Both the position numbers and the translations under genes were made by a program. A model generated the notes under the pieces. That model saw nothing but the letters and a program-made list of their open reading frames with translations, searched no databases and had not been told where the DNA came from. Below, piece after piece: positions 27,218 through 36,659 of a stretch of DNA of 64,000 bases. The stretch's first letter is position 1, and every line of letters begins with the position of its first letter. The stretch lies in the NCBI GenBank assembly GCA_938010435.1, contig CALLUS010000017.1:1-64000 (forward strand). Direction: 5' to 3'. Origin of the DNA: an uncultured Rhizobiaceae group bacterium. GTDB taxonomy: Bacteria > Pseudomonadota > Alphaproteobacteria > Rhizobiales > Rhizobiaceae.

Positions 27218-28015
27218 ATGATCATTCACCAACGCGACGCAAAATGGTGGTTCAAAATAAATGGAGCTGCCCGCCGGGCCATCACAAAAGGGGTAATCAA
27301 TTCCATCGCAAAGCCCGTTGTGCTGACGGAATATCCCAAGTCTGGTGGAACGTGGTTGAGTCAAATGCTATCAGTGGCCTTGGATATCCCTTATCCAAGA
27401 AACCGATTACCGTACTTTTCAAGTCAAATTATTCACGGCTGCTACCTTGATGTGAACAAGAACATTGACACCATAGTGGTATGGCGTGATGGACGCGACA
27501 CAATGGTCTCGTTTTACTATCATCTCATGTTTGAAAAACCGATCACCAGCGGTCGCTTCAGTAGACAGATGAAACAAGAATTAGGCGTAACTGATCCTCA
27601 TAATATTGAGGAAAAAATGCCGGCTTTTATAAATTGGGCATTTCAAGGAGGGTATCCGGGTTATTCTTGGACCGACTTTGTAAACACTTGGAAAGGCCGT
27701 AGTGGTGTTATCGAAACGAGCTATGAAGCCGTGACCGCAAATCCATTGCATGAACTCAAACGAGTTCTAACACATTTTGGACACACTGACTTCCCCGAAG
27801 GGCAATTGGAGAAAATCGTCGATGATTTTTCATTTGAGAAACAAGCCCAACGACAACGCGGGCAAGAAGACGTCAACAGCTTTATTCGAAAAGGGATTGT
27901 TGGAGACTGGAAAAACGTTTTCAATAAAGAGGCCTGCGAAATTTTTGATCACTACGCAGGCAAAGAATTGATAGAGCTTGGTTACGAAACCAACAGTGAC
28001 TGGGTGAACCGTTAA
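27218..28015 (+). CDS. sulfotransferase (third of three)
   Basis: This 265-residue protein has the PAPS loop VLTEYPKSGGTWLSQML at about residues 35-51 and VVWRDGRDTMVSFYYH at about 87-102. The PKSGTxW pattern, here PKSGGTW with one extra glycine, is typical of Sulfotransfer_1 enzymes. A late RQRGQEDVNSFIRKGIVGDWKNVF segment matches the RKGxxGDWKNxF element that contacts PAPS in this family. That makes this the most classical of the three sulfotransferases. Confidence 0.9.
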   Translation: MIIHQRDAKWWFKINGAARRAITKGVINSIAKPVVLTEYPKSGGTWLSQMLSVALDIPYPRNRLPYFSSQIIHGCYLDVNKNIDTIVVWRDGRDTMVSFYYHLMFEKPITSGRFSRQMKQELGVTDPHNIEEKMPAFINWAFQGGYPGYSWTDFVNTWKGRSGVIETSYEAVTANPLHELKRVLTHFGHTDFPEGQLEKIVDDFSFEKQAQRQRGQEDVNSFIRKGIVGDWKNVFNKEACEIFDHYAGKELIELGYETNSDWVNR

Positions 28016-28038
28016 AACCATTCTAGCCTACACTATCA

Positions 28039-28920
28039 TTAACTCAATTTGGGATATGGCGTCTCATCCGCCGCCAGTTCAGCCATCATGTCAGGCCAAC
28101 TTGGCAGATCAATCTTCATTTTGGAACGTAACAATGATCCATTGAGTGTCGGCTGAATTTCAAAACTCTCGTCAGGTAAAATTTCAACATCTAAGTGAAA
28201 TGCGTCTTTCGCAAAGTTGAGAAGATCAAATTTAGAAACAGGCTCTTCCGTCGCCAATTGATGAAGTCCTGAGATTTCAGGGTGATGTTCAATAATATCG
28301 CCAATGATCCGCGCCATCTCAATCGTTGAAATACCAGAATACCATGCTTTGGTGAATCCCTTGATTGTTTTACCGTCCTGCGCCAAAAACCAATCGAGCA
28401 GTTCGGAATGCACAGCGAGCTCTCGACCAATAAACGATGACCGAATGGTCAATGTGTGATCGTAGCGAATTTCACCAAGTGCTTTAGTTTTTCCATACGC
28501 ATCTTCACCAGTGGTATGACTTTGCTCGTCATAATTGCCCAGCGCACCATCAAAAACACAATCCGTGCTGAATTGAATAACCCGACTGTCATTTTCTAAA
28601 GCCCACTTAGCCAATAGATGTGGAAAGAGCGAGTTCACTGAAATTGCATGCAAAGGAACGTTCACCTCCCGGCGCCGCTTAGTGATGCCCGCGCAATTCA
28701 ACACAACATCAGGTTGAAAGGAATTGAGAAGATTTTCGACTGAATTCCAATCCGCTGCTTCAATATTCTTAAAACAGTTGTCATTGAAAAATATATCGAA
28801 ATCGCTGAACTTACTTCCATCTCCATGGAATGTACCACGCACATCATCGAAACGAGACGCAAGGATCTGATAAAGTTTGTGACCTATTAATCCAGAGACA
28901 CCCAGAATTAAAATTTTCAT
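28039..28920 (-). CDS. RmlD-like nucleotide-sugar reductase (SDR)
   Basis: This 293-residue extended SDR begins KILILGVSGLIGHKLYQIL and has VLNCAGITKRR, QFSTDCVFDG and the Tyr-x3-Lys pair in YGKTKALGE. This arrangement matches dTDP-4-dehydrorhamnose reductase and related 4-keto-sugar reductases. No rmlABC genes are present in the window, so the substrate need not be a dTDP sugar; it could reduce a UDP-keto intermediate. It is encoded on the minus strand between two rightward groups. Confidence 0.85.
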   Translation of the reverse strand: MKILILGVSGLIGHKLYQILASRFDDVRGTFHGDGSKFSDFDIFFNDNCFKNIEAADWNSVENLLNSFQPDVVLNCAGITKRRREVNVPLHAISVNSLFPHLLAKWALENDSRVIQFSTDCVFDGALGNYDEQSHTTGEDAYGKTKALGEIRYDHTLTIRSSFIGRELAVHSELLDWFLAQDGKTIKGFTKAWYSGISTIEMARIIGDIIEHHPEISGLHQLATEEPVSKFDLLNFAKDAFHLDVEILPDESFEIQPTLNGSLLRSKMKIDLPSWPDMMAELAADETPYPKLS

Positions 28921-29138
28921 TTGAGACCCATTCGATTGTTAGATGAAGCGCTGCACGTCTAAACTCCAACTGATAGTTAATCACAAATCAAAACTCTAGC
29001 CCAATAACTCATATTCTAACTGAAGCTCTTTGAACTGTTGATTGCTGATCATGGGCATTGGTTAGATTGCAACACTCGTCGTTTATTCATATAGTGAGCT
29101 CACACCAATTTTTAGATGAAATTAGTTCGGCCAACTTG
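28921..29138. promoter_or_regulatory. divergent region between reductase and polymerase genes
   Basis: This A+T-rich gap should hold promoters for the leftward reductase and the rightward polymerase/flippase pair. No clear hexamer pair or operator was found. If the polymerase starts at the in-frame TTG at 29058, the gap shrinks to 137 bases. Confidence 0.3.
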
Positions 29139-30581
29139 ATGCTACGATTGATTTTCATAGGTCAGCTCTTCATCACAATTTGTATCTGTTTGGCGGCGAT
29201 GGTCACCTCAGGAGCAGATTTAGCGATTATAGCCTCAGCATCTATACCCTCCACAATAGTCGCTCTGTTTTTGGTTGGGAGGCGCGATCTAGATGTCTTC
29301 TCACCTCTTGTGCTTGTCTTTTTTATGGCTACCGTTGGATCCCTCCTTAAATCCATAAATCTTGTATATTTTGACAGTGGATTGGTCGGCAGCGAGTTTA
29401 GCTTGAATGGCTTACCTGTTGATGCGCTGCACAGCGGAGCACTTATATTGTCACTGGCAATGCTGGCATTAGTGATCGGTTACACTTTGATGGAATCCAT
29501 CAGCTCTCCAACACGGCAATTTAAGTTCAAACAGAGGATACGATTTAGCGACAAGAAAATTTATATGACAATTGTTGTAATCATTGGCATCTCATTGTTC
29601 TTCTCAGTAGAGTTTATGAGGCAAACCGGATTTGCAGAAGCCTACGAAAGCGGCGTAATTTCGGCCAAAAGAACACACGAAGCGTCTGTTGGAGTTGCGC
29701 CTCGTGGAGCCGCATTAGGGTGGTTGCGTTTACCCGCACAGACATTACCACAGGTCATGATGTTCATATTTCTTGCAAACATTTTGAAATCAAAAAATCC
29801 AACCACCTTTAATTATATTGTCCTAGCAGTGCTCATTTTATGCTCGTCTATCGTTCCTATTATTCAGAGTGCTCGACTGGAATTGATCTACTCGTTTTTA
29901 ATTGGCCTTGTGATTTTTCACTACTCACGAAAACGCATTTCAATACCTAAAATTGCGACCATGGCAACTGTGCTCCTGATCGCAGTCGCACTACTTGGTC
30001 AGATCAGAAATCAAAATTTCAATGATGGACCTGGTGATGGGTTGAGTTTCCAAAGCGTTGTAGACAGAACCCTCGCCCGAGCATACTTCATGGGCATAGG
30101 TAAAACCGCAGTGATCGCTGACAAGGTTCCTTCAGAAATTGATTATCTCAAAGGAGAATCACTTACCTATTTTTTACTAGCGCCCATTCCCAGAACGATG
30201 TGGCCTGAAAAGCCAGTTGTTAGAATTGGTTTGTTTATCGGCCAAGAGATTTTTGACAAGAACAATGAGACGGGTGTCCCACCAGGGTTTCCAGCAGAGT
30301 TGTATTTAAATTTTGGACATATTGGTGTGGTATTGGGTATGTTCATTGTGGGTGCAGCTTATGCAGGCCTATATGTCGCAACTATCCAAAGACGAAACAG
30401 TCCGATGTCGATTGTCATCTATTCAGTCGGAACAATTCTCTTTTCCTTCACCCTACTCACAGGTGACCTAACGGTCTTTATGTCTCAGATATTTCGATAT
30501 GGTTTGATGCTCTTGATCATAATCTGGCTGGTGCGCGATCGTGCGCCTAAAGCTATAGGTCAGGACTACAAGCTTGCCTAA
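29139..30581 (+). CDS. Wzy-like oligosaccharide repeat-unit polymerase
   Basis: This polytopic membrane protein (480 residues from the ATG at 29139; a TTG at 29058 would add 27) has about ten to twelve helices. A conserved loop includes APIPRTMWPEKPV and GVPPGFPAELYLNFGHIGVV, typical of Wzy polymerases that join undecaprenyl-linked repeat units in the periplasm. The 29139 start places the first helix at the very N-terminus but lacks a strong ribosome site, so the start is uncertain. It overlaps the flippase gene by eight bases, and together they give the core Wzx/Wzy pair. Confidence 0.82.
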   Translation: MLRLIFIGQLFITICICLAAMVTSGADLAIIASASIPSTIVALFLVGRRDLDVFSPLVLVFFMATVGSLLKSINLVYFDSGLVGSEFSLNGLPVDALHSGALILSLAMLALVIGYTLMESISSPTRQFKFKQRIRFSDKKIYMTIVVIIGISLFFSVEFMRQTGFAEAYESGVISAKRTHEASVGVAPRGAALGWLRLPAQTLPQVMMFIFLANILKSKNPTTFNYIVLAVLILCSSIVPIIQSARLELIYSFLIGLVIFHYSRKRISIPKIATMATVLLIAVALLGQIRNQNFNDGPGDGLSFQSVVDRTLARAYFMGIGKTAVIADKVPSEIDYLKGESLTYFLLAPIPRTMWPEKPVVRIGLFIGQEIFDKNNETGVPPGFPAELYLNFGHIGVVLGMFIVGAAYAGLYVATIQRRNSPMSIVIYSVGTILFSFTLLTGDLTVFMSQIFRYGLMLLIIIWLVRDRAPKAIGQDYKLA

Positions 30582-32094
30582 ACTCCAATCCGAACAAGTA
30601 CGCATTCTGAGCAATTACGCTCGCATGCTGATTACACTCGCACTTGGCCTGTTGTTTGTGCGCATGATGGTCGCTGTCGACAATCAGCTCTATGTGGTCG
30701 TGGCACTTCTTGGAACCTCAATAGGCGTAGCCGGAATTTTCAAAGAAGCAATGCGTGGCAGTATGGTGCCAGAACTTGGCCTCGCCCTTCACAGCGGATC
30801 TGTTGAAAACTTCAACAGTGTTTTTGTAAACTCATTTGTCATTGCAGCCGGAGCTGCTCTATTCGCTATAAGTGTACTAGCGGCGTTCTACTATTTTCTA
30901 ACCAGCTTCCAGATTTCACCGGACCTTTTATACGCTGCCAAAGTGTTTCTGCTCACGCGTGTGATCGTGACCGTGGTTGCCATCATGGCGGCTCCTAGTA
31001 CGAACTTATTACCGATAAACGGTAAAATGGCGTCGATGAATATTTGGATGGTTTTGGAACGTGGTGGTGAAGTCGCTGCCGCTGCCATAGCTATTTATCT
31101 GTCCAGTTCGGAAAGCTCTTCTGCTGTACTCATCACTTTCTCATGGATGTCTGCTGCAGCCATGACGTCGGTGACACTTGGTTGGGCCGTACATGGGTTG
31201 ACGACCGTAAATGGCATCAGGTTTTTGCCAAACCGAATCTCGCTTTCCATATTGGCTCGCATCGCAAAAACAATTGGTTGGAACAGTTTTGTGTCAATTT
31301 CATTCAATCTCTATTTCAGGTTCGATATGTTTATTATCAACATTCTGTTCGGCAGTGCAGCCACTTTCGTTTTCGCGATTGCCACCCAGATGCTAAATTA
31401 TTCACGCCAACTGACTACAGGAATTGTACAAGGTTTGGATTCTGTATTCGCAAAATTGCACTCAGAATCCGAAAAGGGTGGTTCAGATCATTTAATGCTA
31501 ATGCGTCAAAGTGGAACGATGCAAGCCCTTACCACACTTTCCGGGTGCGGGTTTTTGATGATCTATTCTCCTCAAATTTTCCAATTATGGGTCGGCGATA
31601 AAATCGATGGAGATACGCTTCTCACCAGCAATATCGTCCTCACATGCCGTATAATGTTGATTGGTGTCGTTGCAAGAAACCTAAGCGAAGGGTGGATGCG
31701 CTATCTGTCAGGCACAGGTGAAGTGCGCCGCTATGCTCCAATATTAATGGTGGGCGCAGTTCTCAATCCATGCATCATTTTCGCGCTTTACTATACATTT
31801 GATTCGGAGCAAGCATATTGGTCTGTTCCGGTAACTTTCTCAGCCCTATTTGTGATCGTGCATTTGATTGCACTTCCCAAACTCACAGCTTCCATCATGA
31901 AAACACGGATGATCGATTTACTGTCCCCTTCAATTTCACCGTTGCTGCATTTGTTAGTTGCTGCAGGCATCTGCATAACAATCCAACACTTCTCCAACCT
32001 CAACCAATTGTTCTCATTGATTGTGGGCGTTGCCGTATTCGCGGTTGTTTTCCTGAGACCGCTTTACTGCACAATGTTTGCAACGTCAGCTTAG
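30574..32094 (+). CDS. Wzx-like polysaccharide flippase
   Basis: This 506-residue membrane protein has about twelve to fourteen hydrophobic helices and the MOP/MATE-superfamily look of lipid-linked oligosaccharide flippases. The start is a TTG at 30574 supported by AGGA eight bases upstream; the next ATG is at 30625. It would move undecaprenyl-linked repeat units across the inner membrane. It overlaps the polymerase gene by eight bases and ends four bases into the convergent ligI gene. Confidence 0.8.
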   Translation: MPKLQSEQVRILSNYARMLITLALGLLFVRMMVAVDNQLYVVVALLGTSIGVAGIFKEAMRGSMVPELGLALHSGSVENFNSVFVNSFVIAAGAALFAISVLAAFYYFLTSFQISPDLLYAAKVFLLTRVIVTVVAIMAAPSTNLLPINGKMASMNIWMVLERGGEVAAAAIAIYLSSSESSSAVLITFSWMSAAAMTSVTLGWAVHGLTTVNGIRFLPNRISLSILARIAKTIGWNSFVSISFNLYFRFDMFIINILFGSAATFVFAIATQMLNYSRQLTTGIVQGLDSVFAKLHSESEKGGSDHLMLMRQSGTMQALTTLSGCGFLMIYSPQIFQLWVGDKIDGDTLLTSNIVLTCRIMLIGVVARNLSEGWMRYLSGTGEVRRYAPILMVGAVLNPCIIFALYYTFDSEQAYWSVPVTFSALFVIVHLIALPKLTASIMKTRMIDLLSPSISPLLHLLVAAGICITIQHFSNLNQLFSLIVGVAVFAVVFLRPLYCTMFATSA

Positions 32095-32978
32095 CTCCAA
32101 TAAAGCTTCATTGGATTATCGACCAAAAGCTTAGTTTGAAGCTCTGTCGTTACAGCTATACGAGGAATAACATCCACCAGAACACCTTCATCAGGCACAT
32201 GGGATTTCATGTTGGGATGTGGCCAGTCGGTGCCCCATAGAACACGATCGGAAAAACGTTCTACCAGTGTTTTCCCAAAGGCGGTAACGTCGTCATAGGG
32301 AGGCCCGGAGATTGTAAGGCGCTCAGGACAAGAGACCTTTGTCCAGATATTTTCGCTTTCGTCCATCAGTGCAATGAAACGTTGAAAGTCTTCGTGATCC
32401 ACGCCTTTGGTCACATCAGGACGACCCATGTGATCGACCACGACAATACCCGGAAGGGTTTTCAAAAACGGTGTGAGATCTTCCAAATCTGGCGCTTCGA
32501 AATAGACAACTATATGCCAGCCCAACCTTTGAATACGCTCGGCAATTCCTAAAAACACATCTTTCGGCGTTGCATCCACCAAACGTTTCACAAAATTGAA
32601 CCGCACGGCGCGCACGCCAGCGTCATCCATTTCTTTAAGTTCCTCATCAGTCACATCAGGTGACACAACTGCTACTCCACGGGCCAGATCACCGGCTGTG
32701 CGTAAAGCATCCACAAGCGCATCATTGTTCTTGCCATGACATGAAGCTTGAACAATGACGTTGCGCTCAAATCCTAAATAATCGCGCAATGCAAAAAGCT
32801 GATCTTTCGACGCATCGCACGGCGTGTATTTTCTTTCGGGCGCATAGGGGAAGGCATCCCCCGGCCCAAACACATGGCAGTGCGCATCTACTGCACCCAT
32901 CGGCGGAACAAAATCAGGTTTTTTCGGATTTGGGTGAAACGGAAGATAATCATCATCCATGACAAATTTTTCACTCAT
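32091..32978 (-). CDS. ligI: 2-pyrone-4,6-dicarboxylate lactonase
   Basis: This amidohydrolase-superfamily enzyme (295 residues) hydrolyses 2-pyrone-4,6-dicarboxylate to oxalomesaconate in the protocatechuate 4,5-cleavage pathway. AVDAHCHVFGPGDAFPY at about 28-44 gives the HxH metal-site signature, with VVDHMGRPD near 183-191 and the late LWGTDWPHPN segment carrying the catalytic Asp. It is the last gene of the gntR-pobA-galB-ligK-galD-ligI run and overlaps galD by four bases (ATGA). Confidence 0.93.
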   Translation of the reverse strand: MSEKFVMDDDYLPFHPNPKKPDFVPPMGAVDAHCHVFGPGDAFPYAPERKYTPCDASKDQLFALRDYLGFERNVIVQASCHGKNNDALVDALRTAGDLARGVAVVSPDVTDEELKEMDDAGVRAVRFNFVKRLVDATPKDVFLGIAERIQRLGWHIVVYFEAPDLEDLTPFLKTLPGIVVVDHMGRPDVTKGVDHEDFQRFIALMDESENIWTKVSCPERLTISGPPYDDVTAFGKTLVERFSDRVLWGTDWPHPNMKSHVPDEGVLVDVIPRIAVTTELQTKLLVDNPMKLYWS

Positions 32979-34036
32979 GCAAACACCTCTCCATCCATCA
33001 ATTTGTTGGCCGTGCGCAGTATAGCTGCACGACTCACAGCTCCGTTTTCCATGGTCGCAACAATGGTCGTTTCACCAATAGGATGTTCAATCGGCATCGT
33101 CTTCACGTCGCCTTCGGGAATAGTAGCAAGAGTATAAGCGGCACTGCCTTCGATCAAACATGCAGTAGCCACACTCACTGCACCCAAAACACCGATGCTT
33201 GCATGGCATCGGTGGGGGATGAATGTACGTGTAGAAATCGTCCCACCGTTTACTGCAGTGCTAATCATAGTCATTTTAGGTACAGTCTTGTTGGTCACGT
33301 TACCTAAATTCATCAAGGGACCGCATGCAAGACGCAGCGTTTCCAAACGATCACGCAGAGGTTGATTGTTCTCCAATTCTTCGCGCGTTTCTTGGCCCGT
33401 AATTCCCGCATCACTAGCGGCCATCACAACGCAGGGCATACCATTGTCGATCATGGTCACCGCAATCCCGTTGATCATATCGAGTACATTTCCCGTAGGC
33501 AACAAGGCACCACATGTGGATCCTGCTGTATCTTGGAATTCCAATGGAATGGGTGCAGAGGTTCCCGGCACGCCGTCAATGGTTGCGTTGCCAGTGTAAT
33601 TCACACGACCATCGAGCGTTTCAACATTCGCCATAGCAATTTGACCCGTATTCTCCATATATATTGAGACAGGCGTCTGACCCGGTTGGGCCGCGACAAG
33701 ACCCCGTTCAATTGCAAATGGTCCAACGCCTGCCAGAATATTCCCGCAGTTTTGCGCGTCCGTTACCAGCGCTTTGTCCACTCCCACCTGTAAGAACAAA
33801 TAATCAACATCCACCCCATCGCGTGTAGATTTAGAAACCACTGCAACTTTAGATGTGAGAGGATCAGCCCCTCCCATGCCGTCAATCTGGCGATCATCAG
33901 GCGAACCCATAACACTGAGTAAGAATGCGTCACGCGCTTCAACATCCGCAGGCAAATCTTCGCGAAGGAAATATCCACCTTTTGAAGTTCCCCCACGCAT
34001 CCACATGCAGCGTGCTGATTGGGGTATGCTAAACAT
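32975..34036 (-). CDS. galD: 4-oxalomesaconate tautomerase
   Basis: This PrpF-family isomerase (353 residues) converts the keto and enol forms of 4-oxalomesaconate before hydration. It opens with [16 protein letters not shown] and has [28 protein letters not shown] and [14 protein letters not shown], all standard for PrpF/GalD. The two cysteines in the latter segments are likely the catalytic pair. It is coupled to its neighbours by a four-base overlap with ligI and an eight-base overlap with ligK. Confidence 0.92.
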   Translation of the reverse strand: MFSIPQSARCMWMRGGTSKGGYFLREDLPADVEARDAFLLSVMGSPDDRQIDGMGGADPLTSKVAVVSKSTRDGVDVDYLFLQVGVDKALVTDAQNCGNILAGVGPFAIERGLVAAQPGQTPVSIYMENTGQIAMANVETLDGRVNYTGNATIDGVPGTSAPIPLEFQDTAGSTCGALLPTGNVLDMINGIAVTMIDNGMPCVVMAASDAGITGQETREELENNQPLRDRLETLRLACGPLMNLGNVTNKTVPKMTMISTAVNGGTISTRTFIPHRCHASIGVLGAVSVATACLIEGSAAYTLATIPEGDVKTMPIEHPIGETTIVATMENGAVSRAAILRTANKLMDGEVFA

Positions 34037-34703
34037 ATTTCAATCCAGATTCTTTCAAGCGATCGCGCATTTTGTACATATCGAGACCCAAAACACCCGA
34101 TGCCAAAATCTTCCGTTTCTCTTCTTCATTGGCAAGACGCGCACGGGTTTTTTCCAATATGTCTGCAGCCTCTTCTTTGCGCACAACGCACACACCATCA
34201 TCATCTGCCAGCACAATATCACCGGGATTAATTGCTGCGCCTGCGCAAACAACCGGCACATTCACAGAGCCCAATGTTTCTTTCACCGTGCCCTGCGAAC
34301 CGATGCATTTAGACCAAACGGGGACGCCCATGGCCTCCAAATCCTTTGTGTCACGTACGCCCGCATCGATAATCAATCCAAGCCCTCCGCGCGCCTGCAA
34401 AGATGTCGCCAAAAGGTCACCGAAATAGCCAGCATCTGAGGGCGACGTGACGGCCAAGACCAAAACATCGCCAGGCTGAACTTGTTCAATCGCCACATGC
34501 AGCATCCAGTTGTCGCAAGGTGGTGAGAGGATAGTCACTGCTGGTCCTGCAATCGTCGCACCCTTGTAAATCGGGCGCATGTAAGATGCCAAAAGGCCCT
34601 TGCGCCCTTGTGCTTCATGAACAGTTGCAACACCAGCTTCGCCCAACTCTTTTGCAATCGCGGTATCAGCGCGTTCAATATCTTGTACGACAATATTGTC
34701 CAT
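34029..34703 (-). CDS. ligK: 4-carboxy-4-hydroxy-2-oxoadipate aldolase
   Basis: This RraA-like class II aldolase (224 residues), also called GalC or ProA, splits 4-carboxy-4-hydroxy-2-oxoadipate into pyruvate and oxaloacetate, the last step of the pathway. [15 protein letters not shown] at about 115-129 holds the Arg-Asp pair for metal and substrate. [14 protein letters not shown] at about 176-189 closes the active site. It starts 11 bases after galB in the same leftward operon. Confidence 0.92.
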   Translation of the reverse strand: MDNIVVQDIERADTAIAKELGEAGVATVHEAQGRKGLLASYMRPIYKGATIAGPAVTILSPPCDNWMLHVAIEQVQPGDVLVLAVTSPSDAGYFGDLLATSLQARGGLGLIIDAGVRDTKDLEAMGVPVWSKCIGSQGTVKETLGSVNVPVVCAGAAINPGDIVLADDDGVCVVRKEEAADILEKTRARLANEEEKRKILASGVLGLDMYKMRDRLKESGLKYV

Positions 34704-34714
34704 CGTTCAGTCTC

Positions 34715-35449
34715 CTAAAGCTCGTCAACGCAACGCGGGTAAATAGCTTGAAACCCTTCCGCATATTCAGCCGCACGCCCACCTGCTTGACCACCGGAAT
34801 TCCGGCGAAAATGGTTAGCGCGGTTCTCAGCTACGTTGGTGTAATATTTCCAAAGGTGATGTTGACCTTCCATACATTCGATGGCTGCACGCTTCTTGTC
34901 CCACACTTCCGTGATGTCCAAGAACACATTCGGCACCCAACCCATTTGTTCGGTTTGATGGGGTTCGAACAAATAAAGTTGCGGCGCACCCAAAACTTTT
35001 TCACCCGGATTATGTCCCCAGGCTTGGGCAATCATACGCACCTCCATAGCAACCTCAGTCGTGTACATGTGGTCCGTATTGTATTGATCATATTTCGAAT
35101 GGCTCATCATGAAATTTGGCTGCACAGTTCGCACGATGTCCACCAATTTGAACTTCGCATCCGTATCTAGATTGAGTGGATAATCTCCAAGATCGAGAAA
35201 TTGAATGTCATGCACATCAAGCGCTTTTGCCGCATTTTCAGCTTCGCGGCGGCGTTCGATTTTCACTTTCTCAAGTGTCATGCCTTCCTGTTTCCAGAGT
35301 TTGGCGCTTTCGCCCCGTTCCCCGAATGACAAACAAGCAACGGTGACATCGTAACCAAGCTTTTGATGAAGTGCGATGGCGCCTCCGCACCGCCAAACAA
35401 AATCCGCCGCATGGGCACTGATGATTAAAGCTGTTTTTTTGTCGCTCAT
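34715..35449 (-). CDS. galB: 4-oxalomesaconate hydratase (GalB type)
   Basis: This 244-residue member of the PIG-L/LmbE metal-hydrolase fold opens with ALIISAHAADFVWRCGGAIA, where AHAAD replaces the AHPDD motif of deacetylases; this variant marks the GalB hydratases. SHSKYDQYNTDHMYTTEVA near 115-133 supplies the further metal ligands. It hydrates 4-oxalomesaconate to 4-carboxy-4-hydroxy-2-oxoadipate. It is unrelated to the amidohydrolase LigJ that does this job in Sphingobium. It lies between ligK and pobA. Confidence 0.9.
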   Translation of the reverse strand: MSDKKTALIISAHAADFVWRCGGAIALHQKLGYDVTVACLSFGERGESAKLWKQEGMTLEKVKIERRREAENAAKALDVHDIQFLDLGDYPLNLDTDAKFKLVDIVRTVQPNFMMSHSKYDQYNTDHMYTTEVAMEVRMIAQAWGHNPGEKVLGAPQLYLFEPHQTEQMGWVPNVFLDITEVWDKKRAAIECMEGQHHLWKYYTNVAENRANHFRRNSGGQAGGRAAEYAEGFQAIYPRCVDEL

Positions 35450-35471
35450 ATTTTTCTCCTACCGGCACCCG

Positions 35472-36653
35472 TTAAAATGGCAAACCAACATAATTTTCTG
35501 CAATGGATTTCGTGGCCGCTTCACTTGATTTGACGTAACTGAACTCTGCTTCTTGCATACGCTTTTCGAATGCGGAATGTTCAGGAAATTGATGCAGCAT
35601 AGTAGACAAATACCAGCTGAAACGCTCAACTTTCCAAACACGGTTCAGCGCTTCCTTGCTATAGTCTTCCAAGGCAGCATCTGCGCCTTTGAGTTTCCAC
35701 CTTTCGATAGCACGGGCCAGACGTCGCACATCTGCCACAGCAAGGTTCAAACCTTTAGCCCCTGTTGGTGGCACTATGTGTGCGCTATCGCCTGCCAAGA
35801 ACAGCCGCCCATACCGCATAGGTTCGGCCACATAAGATCGCAATGGCGCGATGCTCATTTCAAGTGGATCACCCGTTTGCACTTTTGGTCCCAACTCCGG
35901 CCCTAACCGGGTAATCAATGCGCTCCAGAACTGATCAATGGTCCAGTCATCCACAATGTCACCATTATCACATTGAACGTAATAGCGAGAACGTGTGTTC
36001 GATCGCATACTGGCCAAAGCGAACCCTTCTTGGTGATTGGCATAAATCAACTCGTGATGCAGCGGTGGCTTGTCCACCAAAACCCCAAGCCACCCGAACG
36101 GATAGACACGTTCAAATTCACGTAGCTTTTCTTGGGGGATTGCTTGTCGTGAAATCCCGCGAAACCCATCACAACCAGCAATAATTTTGGCATTCAGCGT
36201 CACAGGTTTACCGTCCACATTGGTGAAAGACACTTTGGGATTGTTCCCATCCACATCGAGCAATTGCGCGTCGGGCGTTGACCAAAAGATCGACTGTTCT
36301 TCGGCTTCTCGTTGCTCGATCAGATCTTTGGTCATTTCCGTTTGGCCATACACCATGACTTGTTTTCCGGTGTAGTGGGATACATCCACACGGTGACGTT
36401 CGCCATTGAAGAACAAATCAAAGCCGTCATGGGGCAAGCCTTCGGCAAAGCAGCGTTCTGATACGCCAGCGTCTTTGAGTGTTTCAACTGTGCCCCATTC
36501 AAGAACCCCTGCCCGAATGCGTCCCAACACATGGTTTTTTGACGACCGTTCAATAATGACAGAGTCAATCCCGGCATTGGCCAGCAATTGCGACAACAAC
36601 AACCCACTTGGTCCGGCCCCGATGATTGCCACTGTTGTATTCAACTCAACCAC
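35472..36653 (-). CDS. pobA: 4-hydroxybenzoate 3-monooxygenase
   Basis: This FAD-dependent NAD(P)H aromatic hydroxylase (393 residues, the standard length) makes protocatechuate from 4-hydroxybenzoate. IIGAGPSGLLLSQLL at about 10-24 binds FAD. GCDGFRGISR carries the DG motif, and LAGDSAHIVPPTGAKGLNLA near 284-303 is the second flavin fingerprint. It begins six bases after gntR, so regulator and hydroxylase share a transcript. It supplies the substrate for the divergent ligAB genes. Confidence 0.95.
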   Translation of the reverse strand: MVELNTTVAIIGAGPSGLLLSQLLANAGIDSVIIERSSKNHVLGRIRAGVLEWGTVETLKDAGVSERCFAEGLPHDGFDLFFNGERHRVDVSHYTGKQVMVYGQTEMTKDLIEQREAEEQSIFWSTPDAQLLDVDGNNPKVSFTNVDGKPVTLNAKIIAGCDGFRGISRQAIPQEKLREFERVYPFGWLGVLVDKPPLHHELIYANHQEGFALASMRSNTRSRYYVQCDNGDIVDDWTIDQFWSALITRLGPELGPKVQTGDPLEMSIAPLRSYVAEPMRYGRLFLAGDSAHIVPPTGAKGLNLAVADVRRLARAIERWKLKGADAALEDYSKEALNRVWKVERFSWYLSTMLHQFPEHSAFEKRMQEAEFSYVKSSEAATKSIAENYVGLPF

Positions 36654-36659
36654 GGGTGC

